From Acidobacteriota bacterium (GTDB taxonomy: Bacteria > Acidobacteriota > Terriglobia > UBA7540): a stretch of 35,579 bases of DNA. This document shows, one piece after another, positions 23,251-33,314 of this stretch. Position 1 is the stretch's first letter. Every line of letters begins with the position of its first letter. The stretch is from NCBI GenBank assembly GCA_003171295.1, contig PMYF01000907.1:1-35579 (forward strand), in the 5' to 3' direction. The position numbers and the translations under genes were made by a program. The notes beneath the pieces were generated by a model. It was not told the origin of the DNA. It did not search any database and saw only the letters and a program-made list of their open reading frames with translations.

Positions 23251-26200
23251 CTAGAACAAGTACTTCAGCGCGAATTGTATTTGTCTTGCCCCCACCACAC
23301 CTGCTGTCCCGAAGATCACCCCCGTCGCCCCGGGTATCCCTACTGTCGTATAGGGGTTTTCCAGGTTTGTGTGGTTAAGACCATCAAACAGCTCTAATCG
23401 AAACTGTATCTGCTGGTCTTCCTTAATGTGGAAGTTCTTCAGGAACGAGAAGTCGAACATTGCCGCTCCCGGACCCTGGATGATGTCTCTCCCTGCGGTC
23501 CCAAATCGATAGGGGGCGCCGACCGGGAAACAGGAGGGGTCAAACCAGAGGTTGCGGTTGGCATTACTCAGATGTCCATCGCATGTGCGGTCCGGCCGGA
23601 CTCCACCCGTGTCGACATTAGCCGTGTTTTCTGGCGAAGAAGGAGTCAGATAGAAGCCGTCGTACAAGGTCAGGATCCCCGTCGATTGCCACCCCCCCAC
23701 AACCTGGTTCGCCACGCCATGCGTGCCTCCCAGGAACCGCTTGCCGGAGCCAAACGGAAGCTCGTAGATCCAGCTTGCCACGAACCGGCGCGGAGTATGG
23801 AAGGAAGACAGTCCACGCTCGCCGGCGATGTTCTCCGGATTTTGTATAGTGGTAAGGTAAGAGCTGGAACTGTCGATCCCCTTGGCCCAGGTAAAGTGCG
23901 CGAGTAAGGTTAATCCCTGCGAAAACTGCTTTCTCACTAGCCCCGTAAGCGCGTTATAGTTTCCTGCCCCAAGATACCCGCCCGCGTAGTACGACAGATA
24001 AACGGGGGACACCGGGGCGGGATCGGCGCTGGTCGGAATCAACCCTGGGAAGGGCCGCCGCGACTGAAAATCCCCGGGCCCGGGGCGCGCCCCGTTGAAA
24101 TAAGGGTTGGCCATAAGGTGATAGGACTCTGATCCCACATAAGTCAGCGAGGCCATAAGGTTGGAGGTAACCTGGCGCTCAACGTCGAAGCTCCATTGCT
24201 GCACGGTGACGTCCTTCTGGTTTACGTCGAACGCATAACCACTGTTCGAGGCTCCCCCCAAATGCACAAACGCGTTGGTCATGTCAAAGGACGGGCCCGG
24301 CCCCCCCAGCGAAACGGGTAAGGTGTTGACAGGACCGTCTGTATACACCCAGGGCGGATTGAACTGTAGAGCTTGAAACGCGTTTTCTACAGATTTGGAG
24401 TAGAAGATCCCCGCTCCGGCCCGAACCACTGTGCGGCCATCAGCCCCCGCAGGCCGGATAACCAGACCTATCCTCGGAGCAAAGTCCTTGTGCGGCCGAG
24501 TGCAAAGGCAATTAGGGTCAATGTTAAATCCCTGGGTTCCAAGGGAGGTTCCACTCGGGGAAGTGTCCCCTCCGGTTCCCCCCAGACCCTCGACGCGCAC
24601 GATTTCATTTCCGCGTGGAATGAAGTTGGCGACCCTGCCTTGCTTCTCGTGCGTCGCGGCAAAGAACTCGTAGCGGAGTCCGATGTCGAGCGCCATCTTG
24701 AGGTTGATTTGCCACGAGTCCTGGGCAAATGCGCCGTACTGGTTGGCACGATCGTAGAATTCCTGCTGATCCTTATTGGGGATAAAGATGATCTCCCTAA
24801 CCGCCGAATCGGGATACCCCAGCAGGAAGTCACCGAACCCGTCGCCGCTGTACTGGCCGCTGAAGTCGTAGCCTCCACGCGCCTGCTCAAGGTGGCGCTG
24901 GTCCTGGTGAAAGCGCACGATGCGGCCGCCAAAGGCCATCCGGTGACGTCCCCGGACGTAGTTCAAGGTGTCGCCCAATTCATAGTGGGCATACCGGAAC
25001 ATTTCGGGCCCGCCAAATCCAATGCCCCCAGCTTGGCCATAGCCCGCGACGGTAAACGCAGGGATCCCTGCCCCGGTATGCGGTAACTGGCCAAAAGTTG
25101 GCTGATTGCCATTGAGAGGAAAGCCCAAGTCTTGTTGGCTCACGTGCGTGAAAGAGGGGTCGGACGGGTTGGGACTGTCCCATTTGTCCTGGTTATAACC
25201 GACGCGAATGTCATTGGTGACGGTGGGCTTAAAGATATGCACCCAGTGCAGGCCGATCTGCCCTGCCGTGGCATTCGTAATGTTCCTTTCGAGGGGGAGG
25301 GTTGTGAACGGGGGAATTTCAGTGAAATACTTCTCCAGATACGCACTCCCCCAAATCCGGTCGCGATCATTGGGATTGTGGTCGATCCTCGCCTGGTAGT
25401 AATTCTGAGTCGTGGGCGCCACTGGCGAAGCGACATACGTATTCCCGGGACCATTGGGAAGCGGATATTTTGCTAAGTTCATCACATTGAGCGCAATGGG
25501 GTTGATCGCCCCAGGGTCCTCGGTGTTCAGCGTGTCGAGCCGGTTGCCCGCGATGGGATCGCCTGCCTTCAGGCCGGCGCCGGGATAGTCGACGGGCGCG
25601 AGAAGTTGCACCCCCGGCAGGAGCGACGAGAGGTCACCTTGGCGCATGGTAGCCGTGGGTACATTGACCGTCGACGTCATGCCATTTCGGATCCGAGTCC
25701 CTTCATAGCTGAAGAACCCGAACGTCTTGTCCTTGATAATCGGGCCTCCCAGGGTGGCGCCGAACTGATTCTGTCGCAAGGGAGCTTTAGTTAAGGCGAA
25801 GGAGTTCCGCGCGTCAAAGATGTCGTTCCTCACAAACTCGAACGCGCTCCCATGGAACTTATTCGTCCCTCCCTTGGAAATCATCATGACCTGTCCGATT
25901 CGCCCACCCAACTCAGGCATGTAACTGTTCTGGACAATCTTGAATTCTTGAATCGCATCAATCGATGGGTATAGAAATGTCCCGCCGGTGTTGTCCTGGA
26001 TAACGCTAAAGCCATCCAGCAAGAACTCGTTGTCCTCGCCGTGGCTGCCGCCAATGCTGAAGTCGGCCGCCACAGAAAAATTCGGGGCGAAGAGCGAGGG
26101 GCAGCACGAGTTGCTCGGCACGACCGTCGGGGAAAGGAAGGCGAGTTGGGCGAAGCTGCGTCCGTCCAGAGGTAACTGGACGATCTGCCGGTTCTCAACC

Positions 26201-26667
26201 ACCTGCCCGATGGTTGCCTCGGTGGTCTGAATAAGGGCAGCAGCACCCGTCACGGTAACGTGCTGGTTGACGGACCCCACCTCGAGCTTGATGTTGACTT
26301 CCATGACTTGGCCCACTTGTAGCACGAGACCAGTCCGTAATTCTGTCTTGAATCCCTCCTTGGTGGCCGTGACAGAGTAGCTGCCCACCCTCAAGTTGGG
26401 AACGAAATACCGCCCGGCGTCATCAGATTGAATTCGGGTCGGGACGTTCGTTTCGACCTGGGTAATCTCGATCGAAGCGGCTGGTACGGCACCGCCCGAA
26501 GAATCGCTGACGAGTCCCTCAATCGTCCCCGTCGAAATCGCTTGCGACCAAGCTGGGCGCGCCAAGCCTAGAAGGATGAGAGACGCCATCAAGATGAACA
26601 TGGCGGCACGCGTCCTCTGCCGCGTTTGACGTCCGCAACTCACTAAGAAAACTGCACTTACTGGCAT
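23251..26667 (-). CDS. TonB-dependent outer-membrane receptor, Oar-like, with carboxypeptidase-regulatory domain
   Basis: A 1138-residue receptor. Signal sequence: about residues 20-42 (AAMFILMASLILLGLARPAW). Then a carboxypeptidase-regulatory-like beta-sandwich (about 43-130): GTIEGLVSDSSGGAVPAASI and GRYFVPNLRVGSYSVTATKE. The plug domain follows (TTEATIGQVVENRQIVQLPL; DGRSFAQLAFLSPTVV; GGSHGEDNEFLLDGFSV; ISKGGTNKFHGSAFEFVRND). The remaining two-thirds is a large beta-barrel ending in IQFALKYLF, with the aromatic last residue needed for barrel insertion. This architecture is greatly expanded in Acidobacteriota and is used for uptake of oligosaccharides or other large molecules, powered by TonB/ExbBD (not in this window). 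AGGGAGG precedes the ATG. The stop is TAG, which shows that TAG is an ordinary stop in this genome. Upstream is the TPR pseudogene, downstream the SGNH hydrolase, both on this strand. Confidence 0.93.
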   Translation of the reverse strand: MPVSAVFLVSCGRQTRQRTRAAMFILMASLILLGLARPAWSQAISTGTIEGLVSDSSGGAVPAASIEITQVETNVPTRIQSDDAGRYFVPNLRVGSYSVTATKEGFKTELRTGLVLQVGQVMEVNIKLEVGSVNQHVTVTGAAALIQTTEATIGQVVENRQIVQLPLDGRSFAQLAFLSPTVVPSNSCCPSLFAPNFSVAADFSIGGSHGEDNEFLLDGFSVIQDNTGGTFLYPSIDAIQEFKIVQNSYMPELGGRIGQVMMISKGGTNKFHGSAFEFVRNDIFDARNSFALTKAPLRQNQFGATLGGPIIKDKTFGFFSYEGTRIRNGMTSTVNVPTATMRQGDLSSLLPGVQLLAPVDYPGAGLKAGDPIAGNRLDTLNTEDPGAINPIALNVMNLAKYPLPNGPGNTYVASPVAPTTQNYYQARIDHNPNDRDRIWGSAYLEKYFTEIPPFTTLPLERNITNATAGQIGLHWVHIFKPTVTNDIRVGYNQDKWDSPNPSDPSFTHVSQQDLGFPLNGNQPTFGQLPHTGAGIPAFTVAGYGQAGGIGFGGPEMFRYAHYELGDTLNYVRGRHRMAFGGRIVRFHQDQRHLEQARGGYDFSGQYSGDGFGDFLLGYPDSAVREIIFIPNKDQQEFYDRANQYGAFAQDSWQINLKMALDIGLRYEFFAATHEKQGRVANFIPRGNEIVRVEGLGGTGGDTSPSGTSLGTQGFNIDPNCLCTRPHKDFAPRIGLVIRPAGADGRTVVRAGAGIFYSKSVENAFQALQFNPPWVYTDGPVNTLPVSLGGPGPSFDMTNAFVHLGGASNSGYAFDVNQKDVTVQQWSFDVERQVTSNLMASLTYVGSESYHLMANPYFNGARPGPGDFQSRRPFPGLIPTSADPAPVSPVYLSYYAGGYLGAGNYNALTGLVRKQFSQGLTLLAHFTWAKGIDSSSSYLTTIQNPENIAGERGLSSFHTPRRFVASWIYELPFGSGKRFLGGTHGVANQVVGGWQSTGILTLYDGFYLTPSSPENTANVDTGGVRPDRTCDGHLSNANRNLWFDPSCFPVGAPYRFGTAGRDIIQGPGAAMFDFSFLKNFHIKEDQQIQFRLELFDGLNHTNLENPYTTVGIPGATGVIFGTAGVVGARQIQFALKYLF

Positions 26668-27092
26668 AAACGCCTCCCTTACTCGCTGACGTTTTTCCCA
26701 AGACCCAAGCTATGTGAGATCAGTAAAGACAGCCGACCCGAAAGGCACCCTGTGCAAGCTCCCTTTCTACAGGATATGGGGCTTAGACAGAAGTATCTTT
26801 GCGTAACGTAACGGTATCTCCGGGGGGATTGCCGACTTAAGTGACTGGGATTTTGGCGAGTGGGCTGTAAAATGAGTATAGATTCCAGGTTCGACAGGAC
26901 AAGACCCGCCTCAAACTCGATTCTTGCGTTGACCCCGCTGATGGCGAGGGACCGGATGCAAATACATTCACGTGCGGCAAGTGAGGCGATCTAGGGGGGT
27001 GTTTAAGTTTGCGATTCGGTCGCGCTGTAGTCCCGTCGGATGCTCAATCCCCTCACTCGCTTGTTAAACGGATTCGCACAAGGCCAAGCCCA
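26668..27092. other. Upstream region of the TonB receptor gene
   Basis: This 425-base stretch separates the TPR pseudogene end from the receptor gene and should hold the receptor promoter. I see no gene and no convincing promoter pair. The ribosome site AGGGAGG lies just right of the receptor ATG (minus strand). Confidence 0.35.
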
Positions 27093-28783
27093 TCATTTCT
27101 TTACAGCCTGCTCGTCATTCAATTTGTATATGAGTCTCTGCTGCGGGGGCTTATTCTTCTCCTGCGCACTAAGCATTTTGAACCGGTTGATGGCTTCAGC
27201 GCTTTTCTGGGTTTGGCCGACCTTCCCGTAAGCAATCGCCAGGTCCTAGTTGGCGGCGGGTGACTTGGCGTCGAGCTCAATGGCCCGGGCGAGATTTTGG
27301 ATGGCCTCAGGGTAAGAACCCCGCGCGATGAGGATTCTGCCCCAAACAGATAGACAGGAAAGAAATTAGGGTTCAGAGAGGTCGAGCTTTCCAGCAACTT
27401 CTCGATTTCAGGGAAGCGATCGGGCTGGCCGCGAAGCAGATTGAAATCAGCGTTTGCCTGGTAGCAGTAACCCTCGGCTCGAATGTCGGGGAGGTCCAGC
27501 ATCGATTCCGACAATTTCAATAAGGCCGCCCACTGACTCTCTCCTTCATAAAGCATGGCAAGCGCCCGCAGCGCTAAGGGATTCTTGGGGTCCAGCCGCA
27601 GGCTTTCTGTCAAGTATCGCTCGGCTTCTACATATTTGGATGGCCTTAAACAAGCCACGCCCAGCACGTACCGCATTCTCGCAGAGGCAGGAAACCTCTC
27701 CAGGGCTGGTTCCAGCAACAGGATAGCTGCGTCAGCTGTGTTGTAGTCGATAAAAACCTGTGCAAGCTGGAGGTAGTAATCTTCATTCCCCGGATCAAGG
27801 TGAATCGCTTGCTGGACTTCGGCGACGGCGCGCGGACCGTCCTTCAATTGGTAATGGCAAGCGCCTGCCATCGAGTGAAGCGAGGCTGAGCTGGGAACAG
27901 ATTCGAGTGCAACGCCCACCAGACACAAAACCTCGGTGTATTTCCCTGCGTCAAAATTATCCTCACTCAACGCTACGATTTGGTCCCGTAAAGCCGTTTC
28001 GCCCCTCACTGCGGCTATGAGGCTTTTCTGCGCCTCTTTGCATTTGCGGCAATCAAGAAATATAAGTCCCAACTGCATATCCAGCCGGGGGTTCCACCCT
28101 TTGAGGTGTAGCGCTGCCTAGCTGTAACGCACAGCTTCAGTAAGTTGGCCGGCTTGAGTGAGAGCTCGGACCAGGCCAGGCAAGTTTGACGGTTCATGAT
28201 TGGATAGATCGTAGGCTTTCTTAAGGGGTCCGACAGCCGCCGCCGGATTCTTCCCCTGCAACTCGGCATGGCCAAGGCCGGAGAGAGCAGGCACAGATCT
28301 GGGGTTCAGCTCGATCGCTCTTTTGAACTCTGCGATCCCTTCAGGAATCTTGCCGCGGGCCGTGTAATTGGCTCCGAGATTGATATGCGCTTCAACAAAG
28401 CCAGGATTGATCTTCAGCGCTTCCTGAAAGGCCTGTATGGCGTTTTCCCGTTGGCCCAATCCTTCATAGCAGATGCCGATGGAGTTAAGGCCTTGGTAGA
28501 AGTTGGGGGCCTGCGCGACAATGGCTTGAAGACCGCATAGGGCGCCGCGGAAGTCTCCCTGCTCAATCTGGGCAACGGCCTTCTTGTACTGTTCAATTAT
28601 GTGTTCCTCTACGGGCGTGTGCGAGTATGCCGTGGGCAACTGTGTAATTAGACAACCCAAAACAACCACACGCAGGAGCCCCCAAGTCAGCCTCGCGGGT
28701 ATCTCTCTTCGAGTCACCACTCCTCTGAGCCCCCCACAGGCCAGCCCACAAGAGAATAGACAGAGGGTCGGAACTACCTGCAT
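27093..28783 (-). pseudogene. Exported TPR protein gene, broken by two TAG codons and a frameshift
   Basis: The parts together would encode a TPR protein of about 560 residues. Part one (28783-28118) has a hydrophobic signal region (WGLLRVVVLGCLITQLPTAY) and TPR units such as YQGLNSIGICYEGLGQRENA. TAG at 28118-28120 stops it after AVRYS, and the same frame continues AALHLKGWNPRLDMQLGLIF with further TPRs. At about 27340, in a CCCC run (GGGG on the coding strand), the frame shifts: VYLFG should continue RILIARGSYPEAIQNLARAI, which is in the next frame. A second TAG (27246-27248) lies after KSPAAN, before DLAIAYGKVGQTQKSAEAIN, and the natural end is TGA 27093-27095. Its place upstream of the TonB receptor on the same strand suggests that it once belonged to the same uptake locus. 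Sequencing error could explain one lesion but hardly three. Confidence 0.75.
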
Positions 28784-28902
28784 GTTGGCCTATACCCACT
28801 TACATCAGTTCGGCGGACTGACTTGATCGCACCATTCTTGCGACCTTGAGTGCAGATCGAATCAGCGAACGATCTTGAAGTTTGGGCGCCTGCTGTCAAG
28901 AC

Positions 28903-31185
28903 TCACCGGTAATCTTCAACTCGCGGCTTCTCCACCGCAGTGATGCCAAACAGGATAGGCTCGGCCCCTGAAGGGCCAGGCGAACCTATCATCTTGACCG
29001 ACACAATAGGGACATCCGGCCTTGGATTTTTCCACTCACTGGCCCAGATTACAGCCGGGCGGCCGTCGGGCAACTTGCCAGCCGCCAAGGCACGCGTCAG
29101 ATAGTACGGGTTGTCGAAACTCGCGTTCCAGCTTCCCACAGTCTCGTCATAGCGGATCTCGTGGGTTTGGACCAACCCATCGACATATTGAATCTCGTAA
29201 AACCCCAACAGTTCACTCGCTTCACGGGGGAATTGCGTTTGATCGCCGGCATGAATCGTCGCCCGGCCCTGGGCTGTGGCCGATTGAACAAACAGCAACG
29301 AGGCCCAACGGCCGCTGACGGGCAGTAAGACTTCAATCGGATTCTCACCCTTGCGCCGCCCAACCAAAACACAGGAATGGCCGCCATTTTTAGGTGCATC
29401 GCCAATCTCAAAGGGCATGTCGTTGTAATACCCACGGCCACTCTTGAGGCCTGACAGGTTCCAATCTTGGCCTTCCGGAGCATGGTTGAAAGCTGGGGCG
29501 AGGTCAAGAACCTCAAACCGGATGGGATTAGCATCCAGCGAAGGGACTGGGTCGTCCGCCAATAACCGGCGGATTCCCGGCATAAGCTGGGCAACCCGCT
29601 CCAATGCTGCAAGTTGTTCCGGGTAATGTACGGACCAGACCATGTTTATAGTGTAGATGGCCTCCGGGAGGTTCAATTTGCCGATTTGGAATTCCTCCAA
29701 GGCGCACCACGAGGAGATCTCCCCCCCGATTGTTCCGCCTCGTTGGACTCTTCCGGGCCAGTCCTTTTCCCAGGTGCCGAAGAAGTTGCCGATAACAAAG
29801 GTCCACCCGAGCTTCTTGAATGTCTCGTCGCCTCTTTCTTCAGACCAATTTGTAATGTGAATTTCGTTAGTGGCAGCGGCTACGATTTCCCGGGCACTTG
29901 TAGTATCGGGATGTTCGTACCGTACGACCCCGCCGGAGGTTTCGTTTCCTCCGAAACGATTGTGCCAGTCAACTAAGTGGTCCCCCCACATCCAGGTCTC
30001 AATGCCTTTCTCCTTGAGGTGCCGATAAATTTTCAGCACATCCTGGGCATAGAGTTCGCCGGGATCTTTTCCTCTACACCGCGGGCAAAACGCGTCCGCG
30101 CGCCATTCATCGTGCCCGATATGCACTCTCTTGGGGTGAAGTACGTCGATGTACTCATCGAGAACCTCGAAGAGGAGCTTGTAGGAATCCGGATTGGAGG
30201 GACAATAGGAATCTGGCCAAGCCATGTCTGGATCTTCCGCTAACTCGCGGTGCGCCGCGGTAAGGTAATAGCAATGGGTCAGGGACTGGACCTCGGGAAT
30301 GATTTCCAGGCCGTACTGGTCAGCTAATGTGGCAAGGTTCTTCAGATCCTCCTTTTCAATGTAAGCACCACCTCCCACGCCAAAATGGCACGAGGCAGCG
30401 AAACGATTCGCGGTGCCAAGCGGAATCCCCTCCCCGGTTTTCCCTATGGTGTCACCATACGCGTACCACTCGTTGACCGTCCGTCGCCAGCCGACGCTGA
30501 TCTCGGGATGGGTTTCGAGCCGCATTCCCCCGCCCACTTCCATGATCATTCCGTTGAACTTGTATCGGAGCAGAAAGTCTCGCATGTAACGCCGGGCATA
30601 GGGAAGCATCTGTTTGCCCGGGACAAACACGTGAACCCAGCGGATCGGCAGAAAGGGCCAATCCCTGATGGTCGCCCTCCAGACTGACACGCTTTGATGA
30701 CCCCACGGGTGGACCAGTTGAATAAAAGATGATACGCCGTACAATGTACCGCGATAGTCGCACCCGGCGATTACCGCCCGATCCGCGCCAATCTGAAGCT
30801 GATATCCTTCCGGTCCCGGATTCCGCTGGGACACACCCGGCCCCGCGGCAGCAGCGATCATCGGGGAGGAAACCATCCCCACAAACACCGGGGTCTTGCC
30901 CGCAGGAGCGTGGCCGGCCACCACTGGGATCACGACCATGAATTGGTCCTCGATTAGTTCGGCCAGCAACTTCCCCGGCATTTGCGCCCGTTCATCGCCT
31001 GGTGGCACCACGATAGCGGCATTGGTGAGTAGCAACCTCTTCTGTTCGAATTTGGCTCCGCGGGGGATTGGCCAGATTGGAACCGGCGAGGAACCAGGGC
31101 CCGACTCCGTAAACGTGGGTGAGGCCAGGGCGAAAACCGGGATAAGAAATATCGTGGCAACGGCTGAGATACGTCGAGCTGACAT
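28903..31185 (-). CDS. Glycoside hydrolase family 20 (beta-N-acetylhexosaminidase-like), exported
   Basis: A 760-residue exported enzyme. Signal peptide at the start (ISAVATIFLIPVFALASPTF). Then the GH20b-type alpha/beta domain (VIAGCDYRGTLYGVSSFIQL is its end and leads into the barrel), then the catalytic TIM barrel with RDWPFLPIRWVHVFVPGKQM, LEIIPEVQSLTHCYYLTAAH and the active-site pair in KRVHIGHDEWRADAF (Asp359-Glu360). GH20 enzymes use Glu as acid/base and the substrate N-acetyl group as nucleophile, releasing terminal GlcNAc or GalNAc from chitin oligomers or glycoproteins. About 200 C-terminal residues beyond the barrel form an extra domain that I do not recognise. I chose ATG 31185 with GAGG before it; a TTG at 31209 is possible. 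The PLP decarboxylase gene ends 91 bases upstream on the same strand. Confidence 0.9.
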   Translation of the reverse strand: MSARRISAVATIFLIPVFALASPTFTESGPGSSPVPIWPIPRGAKFEQKRLLLTNAAIVVPPGDERAQMPGKLLAELIEDQFMVVIPVVAGHAPAGKTPVFVGMVSSPMIAAAAGPGVSQRNPGPEGYQLQIGADRAVIAGCDYRGTLYGVSSFIQLVHPWGHQSVSVWRATIRDWPFLPIRWVHVFVPGKQMLPYARRYMRDFLLRYKFNGMIMEVGGGMRLETHPEISVGWRRTVNEWYAYGDTIGKTGEGIPLGTANRFAASCHFGVGGGAYIEKEDLKNLATLADQYGLEIIPEVQSLTHCYYLTAAHRELAEDPDMAWPDSYCPSNPDSYKLLFEVLDEYIDVLHPKRVHIGHDEWRADAFCPRCRGKDPGELYAQDVLKIYRHLKEKGIETWMWGDHLVDWHNRFGGNETSGGVVRYEHPDTTSAREIVAAATNEIHITNWSEERGDETFKKLGWTFVIGNFFGTWEKDWPGRVQRGGTIGGEISSWCALEEFQIGKLNLPEAIYTINMVWSVHYPEQLAALERVAQLMPGIRRLLADDPVPSLDANPIRFEVLDLAPAFNHAPEGQDWNLSGLKSGRGYYNDMPFEIGDAPKNGGHSCVLVGRRKGENPIEVLLPVSGRWASLLFVQSATAQGRATIHAGDQTQFPREASELLGFYEIQYVDGLVQTHEIRYDETVGSWNASFDNPYYLTRALAAGKLPDGRPAVIWASEWKNPRPDVPIVSVKMIGSPGPSGAEPILFGITAVEKPRVEDYR

Positions 31186-31276
31186 GGCAAGACCTCGTCG
31201 AAGCTTCAATTCCCAAAGCTAACTTGTGAAACCACTGTAAGCCCACCAGGTGATGGTACCTTGTTTCACGGAGCGC

Positions 31277-32698
31277 CTACTTGCCCTTTGCCGCGCGGCG
31301 GGCAGCTTTTTCGACCTCCGCCATCACTTGGTGGATGTCACCCTTACCGGTGCGCGGATTCATAACCACAATCCGAAAGACTCGGCGCCCGTCCAGCACC
31401 GTCGAGCTGATGTAAGCCCTCCCGCCGGCGTTGACCTCTTCCTTAATCCGCCAATGGAGAAGGTCGGAGGCACGACCCGAGCGTGGCGCTCTGCGCAGGC
31501 GGAAACAGAGGATATTCAATTGCGGTTCGTGCACGGGTTCAAGCAGAGGCGAGTGGGTGCAATGATCATAAGCGACATGCGCCACGTCGCAGACGCGGGT
31601 TGTCAGTTCATCCCAGAGTGCACTGGAATAGGCTTTCCACGTGAGCCAGGTTTTCAAGCTATCGAAGCGCTGGGAGCAGGCGATGGTGAACTGGCCGAGG
31701 TCCGGAAATTCCCGGGGCGAGACGCTAAAAAGATACGGCGCATGCTGGTCGAAGGCAGCGCGCATATGCCGTCCATTCCTGAACAGCACGATGCTGGCGG
31801 TGAGGGGCATGAACAGCATCTTGTGAGGGTCGAAGGTAATCGAGTCCGCGCGCTCAATCTCCCGGAGGAGAAAGCGATAGCGCCGGCTGAACGCCATCCC
31901 ACCGCCATGCGCGGCATCCACGTGCAGCCACGCATTTTCTCGGCGTGCCATCTCCGCCAGCGTCATCAAGTCATCGCAGCTTCCAGTGGGCGTCGAGCCA
32001 CAGGTGGCGACAAGCACGAACTGGTGGAATCCGGCCCTCCGCGCCGCCCGGAACGCCGCCGGGACCTCCCGCGAGTCGGTGCGGTAGAGTCCGTCGAGCG
32101 GGATGGTAAAGACGGCGTCACTACCCAAGCCCATCATGCCGGCAGCCCGGCTGACCGTGTAATGCGTTTGAGCTCCGGCCAGAATGGCGATCCGGCCACC
32201 CCCCCGCTTCCAGGACTCTGGCGCAAGCCGGGCGCGCGCCGCCAGCAGAGCCGTAAGGTTCGCAAAACTCCCGCCCGGCACGCTCCTGCCGTCCGCTCTG
32301 GCGGGATATCCAAAAAGGTGCTTGAAGTCATCGATTAAGTCGCGGTCGATGGCAGTTGCCGCCGGTGACATCTCCCATACGGCGAGGCTGTTGTTTAGTG
32401 CCGCCACGACGGATTCAACCAGCGCCGCGAGCGGAATAGGTGCAGCCACTTGTTGCGCCACATAGCGCGGATGGGCCAAGTGGAGACTCGTTTCGATGAC
32501 TTCCGCGACGATTTTCGCTGCATTTTCCGCGCTGACTCGACTCCGGAGCAGCCTCCTGACCCCCGCGAGGCAGTTTGGATCGCGAACCGGGCCTTCCCAT
32601 CTCGTCAATGCGCGGGCCGTCAAGGCCCCCAGGTCCCGCGCCTGTTGTCGAACCCTGGCCGGGTTCCATATTTGGAGGTCCAGAGAGTCGTTCGTCAT
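31277..32698 (-). CDS. Pyridoxal-phosphate-dependent group II decarboxylase
   Basis: This 473-residue protein has the group II fold of glutamate, aromatic amino acid and diaminobutyrate decarboxylases. Signs are HPRYVAQQVAAPIPLAALVE, the phosphate-binding GGSFANLTALLAARARLAPE, the cofactor Asp in WLHVDAAHGGGMAFS, and the Schiff-base Lys293 in SITFDPHKMLFMPL. The C-terminal small domain ends with RVFRIVVMNPRTGKGDIHQV. These enzymes remove CO2 from an L-amino acid to make an amine; the exact substrate cannot be told. The ATG at 32698 has GGAGCAGGTGG before it; an in-frame ATG at 32773 is less likely. The stop is TAG. It lies first in the minus-strand run leading to GH20, with only 91 bases between. 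Its link to glycan use is unclear. Confidence 0.88.
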   Translation of the reverse strand: MTNDSLDLQIWNPARVRQQARDLGALTARALTRWEGPVRDPNCLAGVRRLLRSRVSAENAAKIVAEVIETSLHLAHPRYVAQQVAAPIPLAALVESVVAALNNSLAVWEMSPAATAIDRDLIDDFKHLFGYPARADGRSVPGGSFANLTALLAARARLAPESWKRGGGRIAILAGAQTHYTVSRAAGMMGLGSDAVFTIPLDGLYRTDSREVPAAFRAARRAGFHQFVLVATCGSTPTGSCDDLMTLAEMARRENAWLHVDAAHGGGMAFSRRYRFLLREIERADSITFDPHKMLFMPLTASIVLFRNGRHMRAAFDQHAPYLFSVSPREFPDLGQFTIACSQRFDSLKTWLTWKAYSSALWDELTTRVCDVAHVAYDHCTHSPLLEPVHEPQLNILCFRLRRAPRSGRASDLLHWRIKEEVNAGGRAYISSTVLDGRRVFRIVVMNPRTGKGDIHQVMAEVEKAARRAAKGK

Positions 32699-33314
32699 CG
32701 CCACCTGCTCCGGGTATTTTGTGAGTCCCCCTACGGAAGAAATCCTGTCAGGGGCTGAGGCAATGCTCCGCAAAGGGCTAATCCGGGCATTGGATGCAAC
32801 GTGCCGCCGTAGGAGACTTTGTCCGATGTTCTAACTGGTTTAGAAAACATACATCAATCGAGACCAGGTCGCCCTCGACCCAGGCATCCTGACCTGCATA
32901 AGGGACGCCAGCCTGCCCATGGCGAAATGGCGTTGCGCCCTAAAGGGTTCCTTTCAGTCGCGTGTCCTCGTTCATATACAGGAAGAACCTGGGTTGAGTC
33001 CAGTAAATCCAGGTAACGTTTCCGTATCATTAGCGGAGTCGGCTCAGATCGCTCTCTCCCTCATCAGTGGCAGAGTGGCTTGCCCGGGACAGGAACGATA
33101 GGACATCGTCTTGGTGGCAGTTCATAAAGGGCTTGCATTTTGCCAGCCCTGTGCTTAGATTGAAGGGAAATCCGAGGCGTTCAGGCAGCTGAGGAGCCCC
33201 GGGAAAAACGGGTGCGTTTCTAAACACAACTTCAAGGGCTGTCCCGCTAAGAGTGTGATGGCGGGTGGCTTTGGTATTTGTAGCGTCGGGTCGGCGTCGC
33301 ACAGCGCGAAGGGC
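32699..33314. other. Divergent intergenic region before the TolB-like/TPR gene
   Basis: A 616-base gap between two divergent genes that must hold both promoters. I see no gene. A weak pair TTGCAT...TTAGAT near 33132-33160 could serve the plus-strand gene. The frame of that gene is open to 33255, so its N-terminus could be up to 20 residues longer. Confidence 0.35.

Noticed and set aside
24373..25086. Plus-strand frame of 237 codons inside the TonB receptor gene
   Set aside because: Antisense shadow; the receptor frame is continuous and family-like throughout.
31250..32338. Plus-strand frame of 362 codons opposite the decarboxylase
   Set aside because: Antisense shadow; the decarboxylase has its cofactor Lys and phosphate-binding motifs in the minus strand.
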